In this document: in pieces, positions 22,945 to 34,360 of the stretch
Numbering within the stretch: position 1 is the stretch's first letter
Layout of the letters: each line of letters starts with the position of its first letter
From: Microplitis mediator
Lineage: Eukaryota > Arthropoda > Insecta > Hymenoptera > Braconidae
Reading direction: 5' to 3'
Length of the DNA stretch: 64,000 nucleotides
NCBI RefSeq assembly: GCF_029852145.1
Contig: NC_079974.1
Location: forward strand, 1,488,001 to 1,552,000
Program-made: the position numbers and the translations under genes
Notes under the pieces: model-generated
The model's input: the letters and a program-made list of their open reading frames with translations, nothing else
The model's database searches: none
Told to the model about the DNA's origin: nothing

Positions 22945-23741
22945 TAGGTCTAAAACTTTTAAAAAATCTGTATCGAATAATTATTCAATTTTCAATCCGT
23001 TCAGAAATTAGATGTTTCGACGCGGCTCCAATGGCTCATATCTTTTAATAATTTATGAAGATACGTAACTTTACTTCAAGGTCGACGACATCATTACAAA
23101 ATACGTCAAGGAATGAATACATCTTACTACTTTCCGTGCAAAGGTTAAACTATCAGTTAACTTTCTTAAATTAAATTTTTGAATGATTTTAATTAGAAAC
23201 ATCTTATTATTTATTATCGATACAAATTATAATTTTGTAAGTAATCTGCTTGATCTTTAGAAAATGATGAGATAATAAAATAGATCTGAATAGACAAGAT
23301 TTTGCATAATATTTTTGTTTCAACTTTACTAAAATATACTTTAAAAGTAAATTTGTATGCTGACGTAAAGTTGAGTCGTTTGTAAGATAGCAAAGGTCAT
23401 GAAAATGTTGAAGAGAAAGGATTCTAAGAGGATCAGAAGGACGTACCGTAAAATTACGTAACTGTAAATCGACAGCAATTGCAAATTATCACTAATATGT
23501 CATCGTAAAAAATGGAACATTCGTTATAATTTTTTTTTTCAAGCAATAAAAAAAGTTTAACATAATCTAATGAAATTAAAAATTCATCAGTAAAGAAAAT
23601 TATGAGCTATTCAGCAACTAAATTTGTCATTTGCATAACTTGGAAATTACTTATACTGATGCGTACATATAAATAGATGGTTACGTCTGTTCGAAAATAG
23701 TTAAAAATGGTTTCTAAAATGGTGAAATGTTGAAGTGAATA
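22945..23741. other. Unannotated spacer
   Basis: About 800 bp of AT-rich sequence with no long open frame, shared repeat or RNA gene that I can recognise. Confidence 0.45.
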
Positions 23742-25337
23742 CACTGAAAAAAAAATTTGTTATCTTAACAAAAATCAGGATTACGCAGTTATTTGTTAAG
23801 ACAACAAATCCATCTTGGTCAACGCAACGAAGTAACATTTGTTATGGTAAGTAAAGTGAAGTCGTTATAACAAATGACATGCGTTGAGCTAAATATTAAA
23901 TGAGGTTGTATAAAAGTTTCTTGACTCAAGAAAATTTTACTTCCCCTAAGATATTATCGCTTCTCGATATATTCTCTTGAGTCAAGAAAATCACTTCTTC
24001 AAGGCGCCCGCCTTTTACTATACTTCGACATATTGGTATACTTTTCAAAATGAATAACGTTTAATATTTTAGTCATAATTTACCCGCATGAAAAAAACTT
24101 ATACTCTGAAATTATATCAGATAATATAATATTTATTATATTATAGTATAATTTATAATATAAATAATTATATATTTAAAAATAACTACTTTTTTGCCGT
24201 TTTCAATATAAAATTTTATATTTTAAAAGTATATCAATATAATATATAATTTTATATTTTGGCATATATTATCATTATAAAAACTCCATATAATATTAGA
24301 TTATATAAAAAAAATATATGTCATTATATAGTATCAATTTATAGGTTTATATATATTATGATTTTAGAATTCAAATTATATTCTTAACAGTACAATATAA
24401 TATATAATGCTCGTATATAAGCTTGTATATATTAAAAGATATACATGACACTTTTGTGCTTCAAAAAATTTTCAGTTCCATGAATGCTCTTTCGGTATCC
24501 TCTAAAACTTATTTTATTTTGAGTAATTATTTTTTTATATTAAAAATTAATCATATAAATGAAAATTTATAGTCATAACGACTCTCTCTACAAACTTCCT
24601 TTCAAGTTCGATCTACATACTTAATTTACTCGAATAAAATATATTTTCATTGATACTCACAATCATCGTCAAACTGAAAGTCTTTATTTTTCATATTTTA
24701 TTTTATATTTTTAGATATATAATGTATTATATAATACAATATACAATTCAATATCTTGAGATTCTCCAACGTCAATTATAAAAAAAAATATATTTAACAA
24801 TATAATATTTAATATATAAAAAAAGATATTCTATTATATATCATTCCAATATATGTAAATTTATAATGAATTTTATAAGTTAAAAATAATATTTTATAAT
24901 TATATTACATATTATGAAAATATGCATATATTTTTTTATAATTTAAATTATAAATCAAAGTATAACTTTGAATTTATATAAATATTATATTTTATTATAC
25001 ATACATTTTTGCCGTTTTATAAAATTATATATTTACGGTATGTTTTTTTATATATAATCAAAATATATGTTATTTTCATGCGGGTACAAACACAATTTAT
25101 GTCCAAAATTCAAAACTCGCGATAAATTCTCAATGATATTGTTCACCTCATTAAAGCACAAAATTCTATGCGTATTCAAAAAATTTTTCCTCAACACATA
25201 TCATTTGTTACAACTACAACTTCACTTTACTTACCACAACAAATGTCACTTCGTTGCATTAACCAAGATAATTTTGCTATCATAACAAATACCTGCGTAA
25301 TCTTGACTTTTGTTATTATAGCAATTTTTTTCCAGTG
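23742..25337. mobile_element. CACNG-type element with TTGTTATAACAAA motifs, split by family C
   Basis: Begins CACTGAAAAAAAAATTTGTT and ends TTTTTTTCCAGTG, with TA on both sides. The arms (23742-24080 and 25087-25337) contain inverted matches, such as GGATTACGCAGTTATTTGTT (about 23773) against AACAAATACCTGCGTAATC (about 25283). Its own length would be about 590 bp. It also holds TCTTGACTCAAGAAAA palindromes near 23920-24000, like those at 5356-5578. Confidence 0.75.
24083..25084 (+). mobile_element. CCCGCATG family C, full copy 2
   Basis: 1002 bp. Begins CCCGCATGAAAAAAACTTAT and ends ATGTTATTTTCATGCGGG, with TA on both sides. TTTTTGCCG lies about 107 bp from the left end and about 70 bp from the right end. 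The conserved core is at about 24440-24780. No transposase. Confidence 0.9.
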
Positions 25338-25481
25338 TAAAAAACCCAAGTTTCAAAAATCCGACTGAAATCAATAACTTCTCTTTTTTTACTCCCTACA
25401 CGCAAAAATAAAGGAGAGGTATGTGCGTTAGGCTATTTGTGGCTGGTAACTTTTGGAATAGATTCCTCAAAAACCTAGCTA
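25338..25481. other. Short spacer
   Basis: Nothing recognised. Confidence 0.3.
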
Positions 25482-25937
25482 CACGGAAAAAAATTTTTTG
25501 TAACCGCAAGATAAGATAACTTACAGTAACAAATTTCTGCCTTAATATACGGATAACGAAGCATTCGTTATGACTACAACGTTTTTGTAACGCTAGCAAA
25601 TCGTTTGTGGCGCCTAGCAATGGTTTGTAACTGCAGCAAAACTGTTGTGTTGCAGTAAAAAAAGTGATTTGTTAAAATAACAAAATGAATTTGTAGTACT
25701 GACAAAATTTTTGTCCCCACAAGCTAAGATTACTTAGAGTAACAAATGCTTGCTTTGAAATACGATGATATTGATATCATTTGTACTCATAACAAATAAG
25801 CTTCTTAATTACGACACAATTTCATTTGTTATTATAACAAATTTATTTGTTACCGTAAGCTAATCATATTGGTCAGTATAACAAAATTTTTCGTTATCCC
25901 GTCTTTTGTTATGAGAACGAAACTCTTTTTTTCCGTG
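25482..25937. mobile_element. CACNG-type element with TTTGTTA/TAACAAA motifs
   Basis: 456 bp. Begins CACGGAAAAAAATTTTTTGT and ends ACTCTTTTTTTCCGTG, flanked by TA. The interior is a run of ATTTGTTA and TAACAAAT half-sites, related in style to element 23742-25337. The 74-codon minus-strand frame here is a by-product. Confidence 0.85.
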
Positions 25938-26266
25938 TATTATATTTGTGCTTATGTTAAAATTTTAATTAAGATTTTGGCATAATATAATTTAATCAGT
26001 TGAGTAGGTACTAAAAAGTAGTCGATATTTCACTGAAAGAGAAAAAGTTTTGGTTTCGCGGGTCGAAAAATGTTTCGAAAAAAAAAAAAAAGAAAGGAAA
26101 CCCACGACACTAAAAAATGTCATTGAAAAAACGGCGGAATGTTTACAAATATCTTCACATGTACTTCAAGGAACTCAAGGAGAGTAAAAGTTGAATAATC
26201 GCGCTGAAATCTGGTCGACCACTGATACCATGGGACGTTTTATTATAAGTAATTATTAGGCGAACT

Positions 26267-26566
26267 ATGCGCAGTTTTTCGGCACAAAAAAGTTATTCGA
26301 CTTTGAAAATAGTTCATCAAAAGATCCAAGAAGGTTTTGAAGATTCACTAAAATTCAAATTAACAGCGTTTAAAAAATGGTGTAAGAAGTTAAATTTAAC
26401 GTATAAAAAATTCAATTTAAAATTCGTGTGGATAGTAAACGTATCTATTGCTGCGCTAAGAGAAACTTATTTACGTAAAATATTGCAGTATAGAGTAAAT
26501 AACTATATTATTTATTATAATGAGCAAACTTGGTACGGCGCTAATTATTCAAGAAAATATGGTTAG
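26267..26566 (+). pseudogene. DDE transposase fragment, decayed
   Basis: A 99-codon open stretch. Its second half reads RETYLRKILQYR and then YNEQTWYGANYSRKYG. This resembles the block found in a family of insect DDE-transposase-like proteins, in which an arginine-rich helix is followed by a Y-x-D-E-x-W motif and a serine/histidine segment. The first half (KIQEGFE...KFKLTAFKKW) fits the helix region that precedes it. The motif Asp is replaced by Asn (YYNEQTW). The reading frame is closed by a stop after KYG, and the DNA-binding part upstream is not in frame. I see no inverted ends or target duplication. The identification is from memory of the family pattern, so it is moderate at best. Confidence 0.45.
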
Positions 26567-26622
26567 ATAGATAAAAGTCAATCTATTGATAATAGTAATA
26601 TCAGCTGCGTTCAAAATGTTTT

Positions 26623-27784
26623 CCCGGGTCAAAAAATTAGATCTGTTTTAAAATAAATGATAAATTCAAATATTTTTCCTTTAATTCAAGTTTATAAATC
26701 GTATTTATTTTATATAAGAATTTAATCTGTTTTTGCCCGTACTATTCCTTATCCAGGCTAATATCAGACTTATTTTTGTATGATATTTAGTCTGTTTTAA
26801 ATCGCGTTTAGACTAAAAACAGACTTTTTTATTATAATTATTGGTCTGTGTTCAATTGTTTTTAAGGACAAATACATGACTTTTTATAAATATAAATAAT
26901 AATAATAATAATAATAATCTAGATTTATTAATTTATTTTAATTTTCTTGGTATTTAAAACATGCTAATGCGCTTCCATAATAAAATGTCACAGAGAGAAA
27001 ATGTTGGCTCGAAACCTACCAATTTTTACAATGCTGTCGATTAAACTTGAAACAGGGAGTAAAGCATCCAAAAAATTATCGTGCTCTTACAAAAAATGAT
27101 TATACTGTATCACATTACTTATTACGCGCGAGAAACTTATCGATGAGCTTCAATATCAATTACTTCCATACATTATAATAATTTTGATGCAGCATAATAA
27201 TTTTTTATAAGAGTATAGTAATTTTTTGGATACTTTACTTTCTGTTTCAAGTTTGGTCGACAGCATAATAAAAATTGGTAGATTTCGAGCCAACATTTTT
27301 CTCCGTAGCACAAGAATTCTGATGTTTTCTTATGCCAAAATATTTTCAATTTTATCCAGTAAATAAGAGAAAATTCTTGACATTTTAAGAGTTGTTTTAT
27401 CACTTTTATTCAATGATATAAATATTCAATGAAGACAACTAAAAAATTAAGCTGTCAAATTTTCATCAACTGCCGACATTTTTAAACAAAAGATAGTAAA
27501 TAAATAGTAAATAAAACATAATCAATTCTGCAACTTAATATTTTTCCATAAATATTGCCCATAAATAAAAATTTTATAAGTCCATGATTTAATCTAGTTT
27601 TGTCCTTGTAAATTTTCAGAACTAAAATTTTTTAAAGTTCACGAATTAATCTAATTTAGTCTGCTCGTAACGCGTTTGTTTTTTAAAGTAGCAGGTCGAA
27701 AACAGCTTAAAATTTTCATAAAAGATCAAAATCAGATCAAATAGTCCAATCAGACTAAAGTCAGATCAAATTTTTCGACCCGGG
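26623..27784. mobile_element. CCCGGGTCAAAAAATTAGATC-ended element
   Basis: 1162 bp. The left end CCCGGGTCAAAAAATTAGAT and right end ATCAAATTTTTCGACCCGGG are inverted repeats. TT lies on both sides. The ends carry repeated AGATCAAA/TTTGATCT and GTCTG/CAGAC pieces. An internal inverted pair (about 26995-27170 and 27180-27310) shares CGAAACCTACCAATTTTTA/AAAATTGGTAGATTTCG. The 76-codon minus frame at 27173-27403 lies in that pair and is not credible as a gene. Confidence 0.7.
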
Positions 27785-27869
27785 TTCGATGAAACACAAG
27801 ATTCCTTACACTCTCAGAATAAGGAAAAAGAATAAACATTTTAGATATTGGTGGTATAAGCGAATTTAC

Positions 27870-28511
27870 ACCATAATGCAGACTTTTCTTTTATCGGTAA
27901 AAAAGATTTAGCAGATTGTCATGATGGAATGAACGCTGAACATCATTTAGAACAACTAAGTTTTAAACATGGTACCAAATAAGTCTGCGATTGTTTCAGG
28001 TCAGGCAGAATATCATGAAATGCATGACTCTCAATTCCAAATCCAACAACCGGATGATGAAAAAACGACATCATTACCCGAAGATGTTGACGAGTTTGAC
28101 GAATTAATGAAAAATGAATTGTTGGAATTATCAAAACCTCGCCGTTACTTGTCTCGAGATTTATCTTGAAAAAAATTGCGAGGAAAAATCGTGGTGAGAA
28201 AACTGAATTATTATGGTTACCTGTTGCCCATTCCAAGTAAAATCTCATCTTGTCAGTGTGGGCATTTGTTAAAAATCAGGTCATTGTCAACAGACAGTTC
28301 AATATTTAAAGTAAATGATGTATGACAGTTATATCAAAATGTTACGGACAATATTGGTCATACACTACGGCCCTTGTGCATGGAATATACTGAAATGGAA
28401 GCAGCAAAGTCGAGAAAAATATGTTCGGAGATAGACGATTAAATACAATCGATAATTATACGACTGGGAAAAAATAATGACACAAGTGATTCCGATAGTG
28501 GCTGTAAATGA
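27870..28511 (+). pseudogene. Decayed coding sequence of unknown family
   Basis: From ATG at 27969 a single frame can be followed to TGA at 28509-28511, broken only by TGA 28167, TGA 28323 and TAA 28440. The 66-codon first part is acidic and hydrophilic (PDDEKTTSLPEDVDEFDEL). Later parts read LPIPSKISSCQCGHLLK and MEYTEMEAAKSRKICSEIDD. A neighbouring frame upstream (27872-27968) reads KKDLADCHDGMNAEHHLEQL and would join by one frameshift. Codon composition looks protein-like and unlike the repeats around it. I recognise no domain. A family A palindrome is inserted 8 bp after the final stop. Confidence 0.45.
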
Positions 28512-28518
28512 TCTGACA

Positions 28519-28924
28519 TTTTTTAACTTCCCGCTAAGAAAATTGATGATTTTCAAAAAATTCAGGAAGTCATTGTTTTTACCCCGATTTTGGAAAATCG
28601 AGTTTTCATCAGATGTCGACGTTTTGAGGTCCTAGGAAGCTGACTATTTTCAGAATGATGTCCGAGACTCTGTGTGTGTGTGTGTGTATGTAAACTCTTT
28701 GTAACTTTTTAACTAATGAACCGATTTGGATGGTTCAGGCGGCAATCAAAAGAGCTTGTCAACCATCAGCTTTCTTGGGAATTTCAGACCATTTGATCAA
28801 GTAGACTCGTAAATATGTTTGAGTCTACTCAATCAAAGAAACTGAAATTTTCGGGAAAGTTGATGGCCAACAAGCTCTTTCGATTGCTGCCTTTACCATC
28901 CAAATCGTTCTCTTAGTTAAAAAG

Positions 28925-29010
<86 letters not shown>

Positions 29011-29015
29011 GCACA

Positions 29016-29096
<81 letters not shown>

Positions 29097-29108
29097 ACAC
29101 ACACACAC

Positions 29109-29164
<56 letters not shown>

Positions 29165-29312
29165 GAACATCATTCTGAAAATAGTCAGAATAGTTTCCTA
29201 GGACCTCAAAACGTCGACATCTGATGAAAACTCGATTTTCCAAAATCGGGGTAAAAACAATGACTTCCCGAATTTTTTGAAAATCATCGAATTTCTTAGC
29301 GGGAAGTTAAAA
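28519..29312. mobile_element. Palindromic family A element with very long (AC)n
   Basis: Begins TTTTTTAACTTCCCGCTAAG and ends TTAGCGGGAAGTTAAAAA. Both arms are family A left ends facing each other (TCGACGTTTTGAGGTCCTAG on the left, its inverse CTAGGACCTCAAAACGTCGA on the right). The right-hand GAGCTCGAA part of normal copies is absent. The middle holds (AC)n. Confidence 0.8.
28926..29162. repeat. (AC)n microsatellite, about 236 bp
   Basis: CA dinucleotides with a few interruptions (AAGCACACATTC, CTTAC). It generates spurious Cys-Val open frames on the minus strand. Confidence 0.98.
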
Positions 29313-29917
29313 ATACGTTTCCTTCTAAATTTTTCGCCGGTAACACCTCAAGAAAACCGATTGATAACTTTTGAAGCAATCGGAAGCTTTTTCTAAGAAC
29401 TGAAGATAATTAGATTTTAGAGTTAATCGATTGGGCTGTTTACAAAATATCCTAAAAATATTTTAAAAAAGTTGTTTTTTTTATTTTCGATAAATCTGGG
29501 AATTCTTTTGTCTTCTTAATCTAAAGATTAGACCAATTTGGATCGCAAACAATCCCGTTCAATTACCACATAAGCAATCTAAATTGGTCAAGCTTTTAAA
29601 AGATTATAAAACACGTACACACAGACACTATTGTATATATATTTATATCCCTACAATATAAAAGACATGAAAAACATGTGAAGCTAAACTAGTCGTCATG
29701 TGATTGACTAAGAGCTCAAAACAGCATAGCAATATACACAATTTACACAACAAGATACATCAAAGTAAATATATAGGAAAAGCCACATGCGCACGCACAA
29801 CATTATTTCTAATCATTACAATATAAAAGATACGAAATGTATGTGATGCCAAACTGTTCGTAACGTGATTGACTGATCACAGCATAGAAATATAGACAAT
29901 CGACACAATATATTAAA

Positions 29918-29921
<4 letters not shown>
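29313..29921. other. Unannotated spacer
   Basis: Contains two diverged direct copies of an AATATAAAAGACATGAAA..GATTGACT segment (about 29655-29725 and 29818-29885). It is a short local duplication with no gene. Confidence 0.4.

Positions 29922-29982
<61 letters not shown>
29922..29982. repeat. (TA)n microsatellite
   Basis: About 30 TA units. Confidence 0.97.
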
Positions 29983-29986
<4 letters not shown>

Positions 29987-30113
29987 GACTCGAACGCGCT
30001 TGCGCGCAAAGCAAATACCCTTGTATATATTACTTTACATGTATTTTAAATGGAAAAGTTTTAAAATCAAATATATCTACGTAATGTGTCGACCGAAATT
30101 TTAATTGATGAAT

Positions 30114-31013
30114 CCCGCATGAAAAAACTTTCTATGTGAAAACATATGTGATAGAATATATGAATATTATAATGTGATATATTGTACAATATAAAAAATA
30201 ATATTTATATTTTTGCCGTATTAATATATGATAATATATTGAAAAATAATATATTGCTAAAATATATTATCAATATATTTATCAATATATGACTTTTTAT
30301 GTATGTTTTACATATATATTTTAATATATCTTTTTTATATTGATATATTATATTGAAAGTAGTATATTCATTAATATATAGTATTTTTTATATTTTTTAT
30401 ATGTTTTCCAGTATAATGCAAAATATATGGTTTCCAATATATTGTAAAATATATGGCACTTTTTTTACTTTTCTTAGGTTATTGCCAGTAAATATAAGGT
30501 CAATGAAAAGAAGGAGAAAAAATAATAAATTTGACTTTTTTTTGTGGAATTGTGTAGAAATTGAAGAAGTATATTAAAAAAGTAAAATTTTCAATATATT
30601 GCGAAAAATATAAGTTTTAATATACTGGAAAAATATAGTTCCAATATACCGCGAACCATATATTTAATCATATAAATTCTTTCATATATAATCAATTATA
30701 TAGAGACCAAATACCACTAATTATATGAGTCAAAATATATGGAAATATATATCAAGTTTATTATATTATACTTATAAATTATATATATATTATCCATATA
30801 TGACAAGAGTATATTGAGCATTATATGAGATAATATATATAGAAAAATACAAAACATTATATACAAGTAAATATATTATGATAAATCTATAATTCAATAT
30901 ATGTAAAAAACATATATTTTTCAATATAGATATTTTTGCCGCTATATATTTATCACATATTCACCATATATTTTTTTATATACTTTTAACAATATATAGC
31001 TTTTCCATGTGGG
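30114..31013 (+). mobile_element. CCCGCATG family B, copy 4
   Basis: 900 bp. Begins CCCGCATGAAAAAACTTTCT and ends AGCTTTTCCATGTGGG (one base changed). The flanks AT and CG do not match. Motifs and island are as in the other copies. Confidence 0.88.
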
Positions 31014-32033
31014 CGTGAAGAAGAAGACTTTTACCGGAAACGAAGCACTCATATATATATCTATTTACGCAGAGTAAAAAACGATTCATGAGACTTCGAA
31101 GCTTCGAATTCTGGTGAAAACTCAAATTACGATGATCGGACCGGAATAAACCTGATTTCAAAATTTTCAATTTTGATAGCAAAAAAAAAATCAATGAGTC
31201 CATAAAAAGTAAAAAGATAAAATTGATAGAAATTCTAAAGTGATCACTTTTTTTCCCTGTTGTTCGAAAATTTATTTTTCTCAAAAAAATTTTGTATTAC
31301 ATAAGCTGGAATAATTTTATGAATAAAAAAAAACTATTCAACGAATGAGCGATAGCACATGTGCAAACTTTCAAAGAGATTTTTTAAAAATTGTATATAT
31401 CAATCTTTAAATACACCAGTCTCGAAAGTTAATAGAGATAACCATGTTTGTTTTAGCGACGGTGTCAAGGAGCTCTAGACGAACTTCTCGAGATCAAATA
31501 GAAGTCTCAAACATTTTTAATTTCCGAGAAAAACACATCACGAGAGTTCAACTCAAAACTTCATACAAAAAACTTTTCAGTAAAAATCATGGAAAACCTG
31601 AGTATTGTAAGGAAATATCAGGATCTCAATTTTTACCATTTTCTCAGTAAAAGTGGCGCCCAATATACGTACTATCGAGATAGAATGTACACATCAAAAA
31701 TTTTTTACTAAATGAGATCACAGTATCAAACTTTTTGGGCCCTTTTTTACAAAAAATTTCTCCATGGCTTTGGACTAATCATTTTTTAATGACAATTGAT
31801 TCAAAAATAAATACTTTACAGCAATGGGCTACTGTTTAAAATACGTGACAATTTTTATTACTCTAAATATATCCGAGTAATTTATTATTCCAATGCGTCA
31901 AACTTGAAAGAAATTTAGCACTTCTAGCCAATTTTGACAATTGAAAAGATATTTGACCCATTGCCATTTTCGATCAACGTTTCGATCATCTTAATATTGT
32001 TCGAATAATCATTGATCGATAAGGTCTTGACAT
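31014..32033. other. Unannotated spacer, about 1 kb
   Basis: Holds a 102-codon minus-strand frame (30976-31284) that begins inside family B, and a 68-codon plus frame (31444-31650, MFVLATVSRSSRRTSRDQIE). Neither has a recognisable domain. Low confidence that either is coding. Confidence 0.35.
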
Positions 32034-33035
32034 CCCGCATGAAAATAACATATATTTTGATTATATATAAAAAAATATACCGTAAATATATAATTTTATA
32101 AAACGGCAAAAATGTATGTATAATAAAATATAATATTTATATAAATTCAAAGTTATACTTTGATTTATAATTTAAATTATAAAAAAATATATACATATTT
32201 TCATAATATGTAATATAATTATAAAATATAATTTTTAACTTATAAAATTCATTATAAATTTACATATATTGGAATGATATATAATAGAATATATTTTTTT
32301 ATATATTAAATATTGTATTGTTAAATATATTTTTTTAAATAATTGACGTTGGAGAATCTCAAGATATTGAATTGTATATTGTATTATATAATACATTATA
32401 TATCTAAAAATATAAAATAAAATATGAAAAATAAAGACTTTCAGTTTGACGATGATTGTGAGTATCAATGAGAATATATTTTATTCGAGTAAATTAAGTA
32501 TGTAGATCGAACTTGAAAAGAAGTTTGTAGAGAGAGTCGTTATGACTATAAATTTTCATTTATATGATTAATTTTTAATATAAAAAAATAATTACTCAAA
32601 ATAAAATAAGTTTTAGAGGATATCGAAAGAGCATTCATGGAACTGAAAATTTTTTGAAGCACAAAAGTGTCATGTATATCTTTTAATATATACAAGCTTA
32701 TATACAAGCATTATATATTATATTATACTGTTAATAATATAATTTGAATTATAAAATCATAATATATATAAACCTATAAATTGATACTATATAATGACAT
32801 ATATTTTTTTTATATAATCTAATATTATATGGAGTTTTTATAATGATAATATATGCCAAAATATAAAATTATATATTATATTGATATACTTTTAAAATAT
32901 AAAATTTTATATTGAAAACGGCAAAAAAGTAGTTATTTTTAAATATATAATTATTTATATTCTAAATTATACTATAATACAATAAATATTATATTATCTG
33001 ATATAATTTCAGAGTATAAGTTTTTTTCATGCGGG
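32034..33035 (-). mobile_element. CCCGCATG family C, full copy 3
   Basis: 1002 bp. Begins CCCGCATGAAAATAACATAT and ends AAGTTTTTTTCATGCGGG, with AT on both sides. It lies just downstream of the candidate exon's splice donor (minus strand), which would place it in an intron. Confidence 0.9.
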
Positions 33036-33064
33036 ATTATAAAGTTAAAATTGAGAAAAAGTAC

Positions 33065-33217
33065 CTTTCGTGGTTCTGGTGCATATATACTCGGAAGTGG
33101 TGCAAGCAAATGCAAACCGGCTGGACTAGGTATTCCAGTAGGTGGATGAGCTGCAGGTAACGGTAGGGGTACGAGCTTCAAGCTCCAAGGCAGATACCAG
33201 GGCGCTGTGTGATGCAT
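33065..33217 (-). CDS. Candidate host-gene coding exon, proline-rich, function unknown
   Basis: A minus-strand open segment of exactly 51 codons from ATG (33215-33217) to AAG. It is followed at once by GTACTT, a good splice donor. Just before the ATG, TTGTTGCAAAAG can serve as an acceptor, so the ATG could also be inside an internal exon. The peptide is rich in Pro, Leu and Ala (LVPLPLPAAHPPTGIPSPAG, then LHLLAPLPSIYAPEPRK). It is clearly richer in G+C than the surroundings and not repeated in the window. Such low-complexity N-terminal stretches occur in transcription factors and RNA-binding proteins, but I see no domain and give no function. A CpG-rich block at 33896-34065 could be the upstream first exon or promoter. 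Downstream exons were not found. Confidence 0.5.
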
Positions 33218-33895
33218 CCTTTTGCAACAATCAATAATAAATCAAACTTCCGTTAAATTTTTATTAAATGATCAACGATCGCAGCCGGTTACTCGAGTTT
33301 AACCCAATAACGACAGATATAAATATCAAGAGAACTCAAGAATCGAGAATTGTAAAACTGTTGTAATTATTTCGTTCCTTTATTTCACTTTGTAGTAGAG
33401 TCATTTATAAAGGTCAAAAGAGGAATAAATAGAACACTCACGATTTTAAGCACCAAGCAAAAATAAATTAATACAGAACGTAGGACTAGTTAAATCAAAA
33501 CTTAAGGAAATCACTTGAAAATTATTTTATTTCGATTCACGATATTAATTTTTCCATAAATTAAGTTCTTAGTTAATTTTTATGGTTTTATAATATGAAT
33601 AAAAAAAAAAATTATACTAGTAAACTTTTTATTTCTTCTTTCGAAAGAAGCGAAAACAATATTTCAGTTGATGTTGTCTTCTGTGTGATTGGTTATAAAA
33701 CCCATTAAAAATAATAATAAAAAAAAGCTATAGAATGAAAATATGAAGAATTAAAAAATTCACGTTTAAAAATTTTTGTACACATATTCTGATGAAAACG
33801 TTTTATATTTTATGTCAAAGTAATAAAATTTTATTGAGTAACGATATCATTTTATTAATAATAACCGATTTTAAATGTTTTGTTATGGTTATCTA
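33218..33895. other. Non-coding interval between CpG block and candidate exon
   Basis: AT-rich, with no open frame and no repeat. Consistent with an intron of the minus-strand gene if that gene is real. Confidence 0.3.
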
Positions 33896-34065
33896 ACAGT
33901 CGACGCGAGCGTAGTGTACACAAAAATGCTTTGACGTGCCCGCGACGAGCGCAACGCGACGACTGAGTGTTGAGTAAGAAACCACGCGTGAGCACATGGC
34001 GACTAGACTTCTCCGTCTGCCTCCACTACTGATTCACTCAGTACCTTTTTCAATAAGTTTTAAAA
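33896..34065 (-). promoter_or_regulatory. CpG-rich block, possible promoter or 5' untranslated exon
   Basis: Unusually dense in CG dinucleotides for this window (GTCGACGCGAGCGTAG, CGCGACGAGCGCAACGCGAC). It lies 0.7 kb upstream, on the minus strand, of the candidate exon 33065-33217. The minus strand contains ACTCAGTCG- and AATCAGTAG-type initiator-like sequences. No TATA element is certain. Inference from position and composition only. Confidence 0.35.
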
Positions 34066-34360
34066 CTTATTGCGCGGTCTAGACTGTATTGCTATTATTT
34101 TACATCAAGATCCACGTACTTATTAACAGAGATTTGTTCAAATAACTTCACAAAAGACTATATTTTCTTACAAAGTTATAAATGCTAGTACTGGGAATGC
34201 TGCTATGCAGTAAACTAACAATAGCTGAAAAGTAGCATTAAATACAAATTTACAGTGGTTTGTTTTTGAATAACAACGTAGATAATTTATAACAAAATTT
34301 ATAGTATTTTCTACTCCAATTCATGGGATGAAAAAATTATTTCGTACATTATTAACAATA

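Noticed and set aside
27943..28248. 101-codon minus-strand frame
   Set aside because: Shadow of the plus-strand decayed gene 27969-28511, whose composition is more protein-like.
28825..29173. Cys-Val repeat frames of 82-89 codons on the minus strand
   Set aside because: Translation of the (AC)n microsatellite.
29809..30009. Ile-Tyr repeat frame (also inside 45233-45601)
   Set aside because: Translation of (TA)n microsatellites.
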